Below, one piece after another: positions 21,075-23,744 of a DNA stretch of 23,744 nucleotides. Numbering within the stretch: the stretch's first letter is position 1; each line of letters begins with the position of its first letter. This DNA comes from an uncultured bacterium (GTDB lineage Bacteria; Cyanobacteriota; Vampirovibrionia; Gastranaerophilales; Gastranaerophilaceae): contig USGC01000009.1 of assembly GCA_900554095.1 (NCBI GenBank), positions 1 to 23,744 on the forward strand, read 5' to 3'. A program made the position numbers and the translations under genes. The notes beneath the pieces are model-generated. The model saw nothing but the letters and a program-made list of their open reading frames with translations. It made no database searches and was not told the origin of the DNA.

Positions 21075-23644
21075 AACAAGAAATCAATCATATAAATTCA
21101 TGGGAAGTAAATATAGAAGATTTGACGCCAGTCATGCAGCAGTACTTGCAAATTAAGCGCCAAAACCCTGACGCTGTGCTTTTGTACAGGCTGGGAGATT
21201 TTTACGAAACGTTTTTTGAAGACGCTGAGTTGATGTCAAAAGAGTTAGAATTAACTCTTACAGGTCGCGAAGCAGGTGCTAAGCTGGGCCGTATTCCGTT
21301 AGCCGGGATTCCTGCAAAAGCGGCCAACGCATATTTAGAAAAATTAGTTGCTAAAAATATTAAAGTAGCGCTGTGCGACCAATTAGAGGATCCTAAATTC
21401 GCAAAAGGCCTTGTAAAGCGCGGCGTAACACGTATTATTACATCAGGCACACTTACAGAAAGCGATTTTCTAAAGCAAAATACCAACAATTACATCGCAG
21501 CACTTTTCAAAGATGAAAAAAGCGATAATTACGGATTTGCATACGCTGATATTTCAACAGGCGAATTCAAAACAACTCAGGCGCCCTTGAATTTAATCAT
21601 GTCTGAACTAACGCGGATTAACCCTGCTGAAATCGTTGCACCTGCTATGCAGGCTAAAATCATGCCTTTCCAGATTGTGCCTGAAGAAAAAATAGATTTG
21701 CCGGAAGGTATTGTAAAAACCTATAACTGTTCAAAAATTCCTGCTAACGTATTCGATATGTCTATGGCTGAGAATAATCTTAAAGGAGTGTTTAGTCCGG
21801 CGGCATTAACGGCTTTTGGTTTTGATAAATTTAAATTGGGTTTTAGAGCTTCAGGCGCTTTGCTTGCATATGTTTGGGAAAGCATGAAAGAGAATGTTCC
21901 AAAGTTTGAGCGGATTGAATCTTATGAATTATCAGAATACATGATTCTTGATGGAAGCACACGCAGAAACCTTGAGCTTGTCGAAACATTGCGAGAAAAA
22001 GGAAAATATGGCTCATTGCTGTGGGCAATCGATAAAACTAAAACAAACATGGGGGCAAGACTTCTCAGAAGTTGGATTTGCCAGCCGTTAAAGAAAGTCG
22101 ATAATATCTTAAAGCGCCAAAATGCAATTACTGAATTTGTCGAAAAATCAGAAAAACGGCATGAGCTTATATCTATTTTAGAAAAAATTTATGATATTCA
22201 ACGGCTTTCAACAAGATTAAGTAACAATTCAGCCAATCCAAAGGATTTTCTAAGTCTGAAATCTTCATTATATAAGCTTCCGGAGCTGCTAGAGGCTTCA
22301 AAAGATTTAGAGTTTAATCCGTTTAAAAACATTGTTGAATACAAGGATGAAATTGCTGATTATACTGAATTGATTGACAAAACGATTAAAGATGATGCTC
22401 CTATTACCATTAAAGAAGGCGGAGTGATAAAAGAAGGCGTGTCAGGTGAACTTGATTATTACAAAGACTTGCTTGACAACGGAGAAAAATGGCTTCGCGA
22501 CTTTGAAGAACGAGAAAGAAATCTTACAGGGATTCGTACTTTAAAAGTCGGTTATAACAGAGTTTTTGGATACTTTATAGAAGTTACGAATTCAAACCGC
22601 AACCAGGTTCCCAATACCTATATCAGAAAGCAAACCCTCACAGGATCAGAAAGATACATTACAGAAGAACTTAAAAAACACGAAGATGATGTGTTATCAG
22701 CTCGTTACAAGTCAACAGAGTTGGAATACAAGTTATACAGCGATTTCAGGGAATATTCAAAAGAATTTGTTTCTAAAATTCGAGAGATTGCTGACTGTAT
22801 AGCGCAAGCTGACGTTCTTTCTTCACTTGCAGAAGTTGCTGTTGAAAATAACTTTACAAAACCTGAGATAGATGAATCTGGTGATTTTATTGTCAAAAAC
22901 GGTCGCCATCCGGTTTTAGAAAAAATACTTCCGCTGGGCGATTATGTGTCAAATGATTTAGAATTGAAAAGCAATTCAACAGATTCAACACAGTTTATGA
23001 TTTTGACCGGGCCAAACATGGCGGGAAAATCAACTTACATGCGTCAAAATGCCTTGATTGCACTCTTGGCTCAAATAGGTTCTTGGGTTCCCGCTGATTA
23101 TTTGAAACTTGGTGTTATTGATAAAATTTTCACAAGGGTAGGGGCGTCTGATGATTTAACTTTGGGACAATCTACATTTATGGTTGAAATGATTGAGACT
23201 GCATATATTCTTAATTCAGCGACAGAAAAGAGTTTTATACTGCTTGACGAAATCGGCCGCGGAACAAGTACCTACGATGGTGTTGCTATAGCGTGGTCTG
23301 TTGCCGAGTTTATTGCGACAAAAATCAAAGCAAGATGTATATTTGCAACTCACTACCACGAATTGAATGTAATGAGTAACACTTATCCTCAGATTAAGAA
23401 TTTCCGCATAACCATTGCCGAAGAAAATGGTGAAATCGAATTTTTACGCAAAATTGTTCAAGGCGGAGCCAGCAAAAGTTACGGAATTCAAGTAGCAAAA
23501 ATGGCCGGGCTTCCAAATGCCGTAATTAAGCGCTCGCAAGACTTGATGGTAAAAATGCAAAAAGATTTTTCAAATAACTTAGCAACCAGAAAGAAATCTG
23601 ATAGTGCAGAGTTTGAAGTTCCGCAGTTAAACTTATTTAATTAA
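21068..23644 (+). CDS. mutS: DNA mismatch repair ATPase MutS
   Basis: An 858-residue MutS1-type protein that recognises mispaired bases and small loops and recruits MutL. The mismatch-reading Phe-x-Glu motif is F45-Y-E47 in GDFYETFFEDAE. The ATPase has Walker A GPNMAGKST (648-656), Walker B LLDEIGRG (D727, E728) and the ATHYHEL motif. The C-terminus ends QLNLFN, with QLNLF (853-857) matching the beta-clamp-binding pentapeptide. In E. coli and Bacillus that motif is also near the C-terminus, but here it is at the very end. The start is the ATG at 21068: the family N-terminus (about 20 residues before MQQYLQIK) fits, and the frame further upstream overlaps the divergent gene. No Shine-Dalgarno is present. 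Length and domains look complete. Confidence 0.97.
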   Translation: MSKQEINHINSWEVNIEDLTPVMQQYLQIKRQNPDAVLLYRLGDFYETFFEDAELMSKELELTLTGREAGAKLGRIPLAGIPAKAANAYLEKLVAKNIKVALCDQLEDPKFAKGLVKRGVTRIITSGTLTESDFLKQNTNNYIAALFKDEKSDNYGFAYADISTGEFKTTQAPLNLIMSELTRINPAEIVAPAMQAKIMPFQIVPEEKIDLPEGIVKTYNCSKIPANVFDMSMAENNLKGVFSPAALTAFGFDKFKLGFRASGALLAYVWESMKENVPKFERIESYELSEYMILDGSTRRNLELVETLREKGKYGSLLWAIDKTKTNMGARLLRSWICQPLKKVDNILKRQNAITEFVEKSEKRHELISILEKIYDIQRLSTRLSNNSANPKDFLSLKSSLYKLPELLEASKDLEFNPFKNIVEYKDEIADYTELIDKTIKDDAPITIKEGGVIKEGVSGELDYYKDLLDNGEKWLRDFEERERNLTGIRTLKVGYNRVFGYFIEVTNSNRNQVPNTYIRKQTLTGSERYITEELKKHEDDVLSARYKSTELEYKLYSDFREYSKEFVSKIREIADCIAQADVLSSLAEVAVENNFTKPEIDESGDFIVKNGRHPVLEKILPLGDYVSNDLELKSNSTDSTQFMILTGPNMAGKSTYMRQNALIALLAQIGSWVPADYLKLGVIDKIFTRVGASDDLTLGQSTFMVEMIETAYILNSATEKSFILLDEIGRGTSTYDGVAIAWSVAEFIATKIKARCIFATHYHELNVMSNTYPQIKNFRITIAEENGEIEFLRKIVQGGASKSYGIQVAKMAGLPNAVIKRSQDLMVKMQKDFSNNLATRKKSDSAEFEVPQLNLFN

Positions 23645-23650
23645 AAGCTC

Positions 23651-23679
23651 TTGAAATTTTTCCAAATATGGTTTATAAT
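23651..23679 (+). promoter_or_regulatory. Near-consensus promoter downstream of mutS
   Basis: TTGAAA (23651-23656), a 17-base spacer and a perfect TATAAT (23674-23679). It lies directly after the mutS stop and would drive the gene entering at the window edge. Confidence 0.7.
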
Positions 23680-23694
23680 AAAATTGTAGAGCAG

Positions 23695-23744
23695 ATGAAA
23701 GGAGAAGGCTGGCTGGATCTGGATGAATTAAAAGCACTTGTGGG
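23695..23744 (+). CDS. Start of an unidentified gene, truncated by the window edge
   Basis: An open frame, MKGEGWLDLDELKALV and onward, runs to the end of the window. If the promoter at 23651-23679 is used, transcription starts near 23686 and the ATG at 23695 is the first one; there is no clear ribosome site. The same frame is open further upstream, to an ATG at 23668 that overlaps the -10 box and would need read-through from mutS. The product is too short to identify; it does not look like the start of MutL. Confidence 0.35.
   Translation, partial: MKGEGWLDLDELKALV

Overview
The window most likely comes from the genome of a gut-type, non-photosynthetic relative of cyanobacteria (Melainabacteria / Candidatus Gastranaerophilales). 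The main evidence is a monocistronic-style rpoB-rpoC1-rpoC2 block. Here the beta-prime subunit of RNA polymerase is split into two genes at the cyanobacterial position, and a very large insertion (about 650 residues) sits in the trigger loop of RpoC2. The DNA is AT-rich, the standard genetic code fits every gene, and the many small secreted or membrane proteins of unknown function fit that lineage. The assignment is inference from gene content, without any database search.

Layout. (1) 1-785: a type IV pilin-like (prepilin) gene with a strong promoter, broken by a one-base frameshift. (2) 790-3096, minus strand: a compact four-gene cluster. Three genes encode secreted paralogs with YD-like repeats; the fourth is a small protein with an N-terminal SFG motif. 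(3) 3097-12575: a long rpoB leader, then rpoB, rpoC1 and rpoC2, with a hairpin in each intercistronic gap and a terminator at the end. (4) 12634-14907: two tandem paralogous DUF3137-type membrane proteins closed by a hairpin terminator. (5) 14937-15641: a 54-residue small protein and a small membrane protein. (6) 15705-20225: a tightly packed probable operon encoding a membrane-anchored thioredoxin, CcdA, lumazine synthase (ribH), MurNAc-6-phosphate etherase (murQ), glycerol-3-phosphate dehydrogenase (gpsA) and a PSP1/RicT-type protein. (7) About 20288-20413: a decayed prepilin remnant in which the two ends of the gene have been joined. (8) 20428-23644: a divergent pair, a membrane-anchored unknown protein (minus) and mutS (plus), whose promoters overlap. 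(9) 23651-23744: a near-consensus promoter and the start of a gene that runs off the window.

How the genes work together. The rpo block supplies the catalytic core of transcription. The thioredoxin/CcdA pair forms a minimal DsbD-like system that carries reducing power across the inner membrane. The genes that follow it are housekeeping (flavin synthesis, cell-wall recycling, phospholipid precursor) and do not form one pathway. The least explained parts are the secreted YD-like paralog cluster, the DUF3137 pair, the rpoB leader and the pilin decay. No mobile element, CRISPR array, rRNA or tRNA was found.
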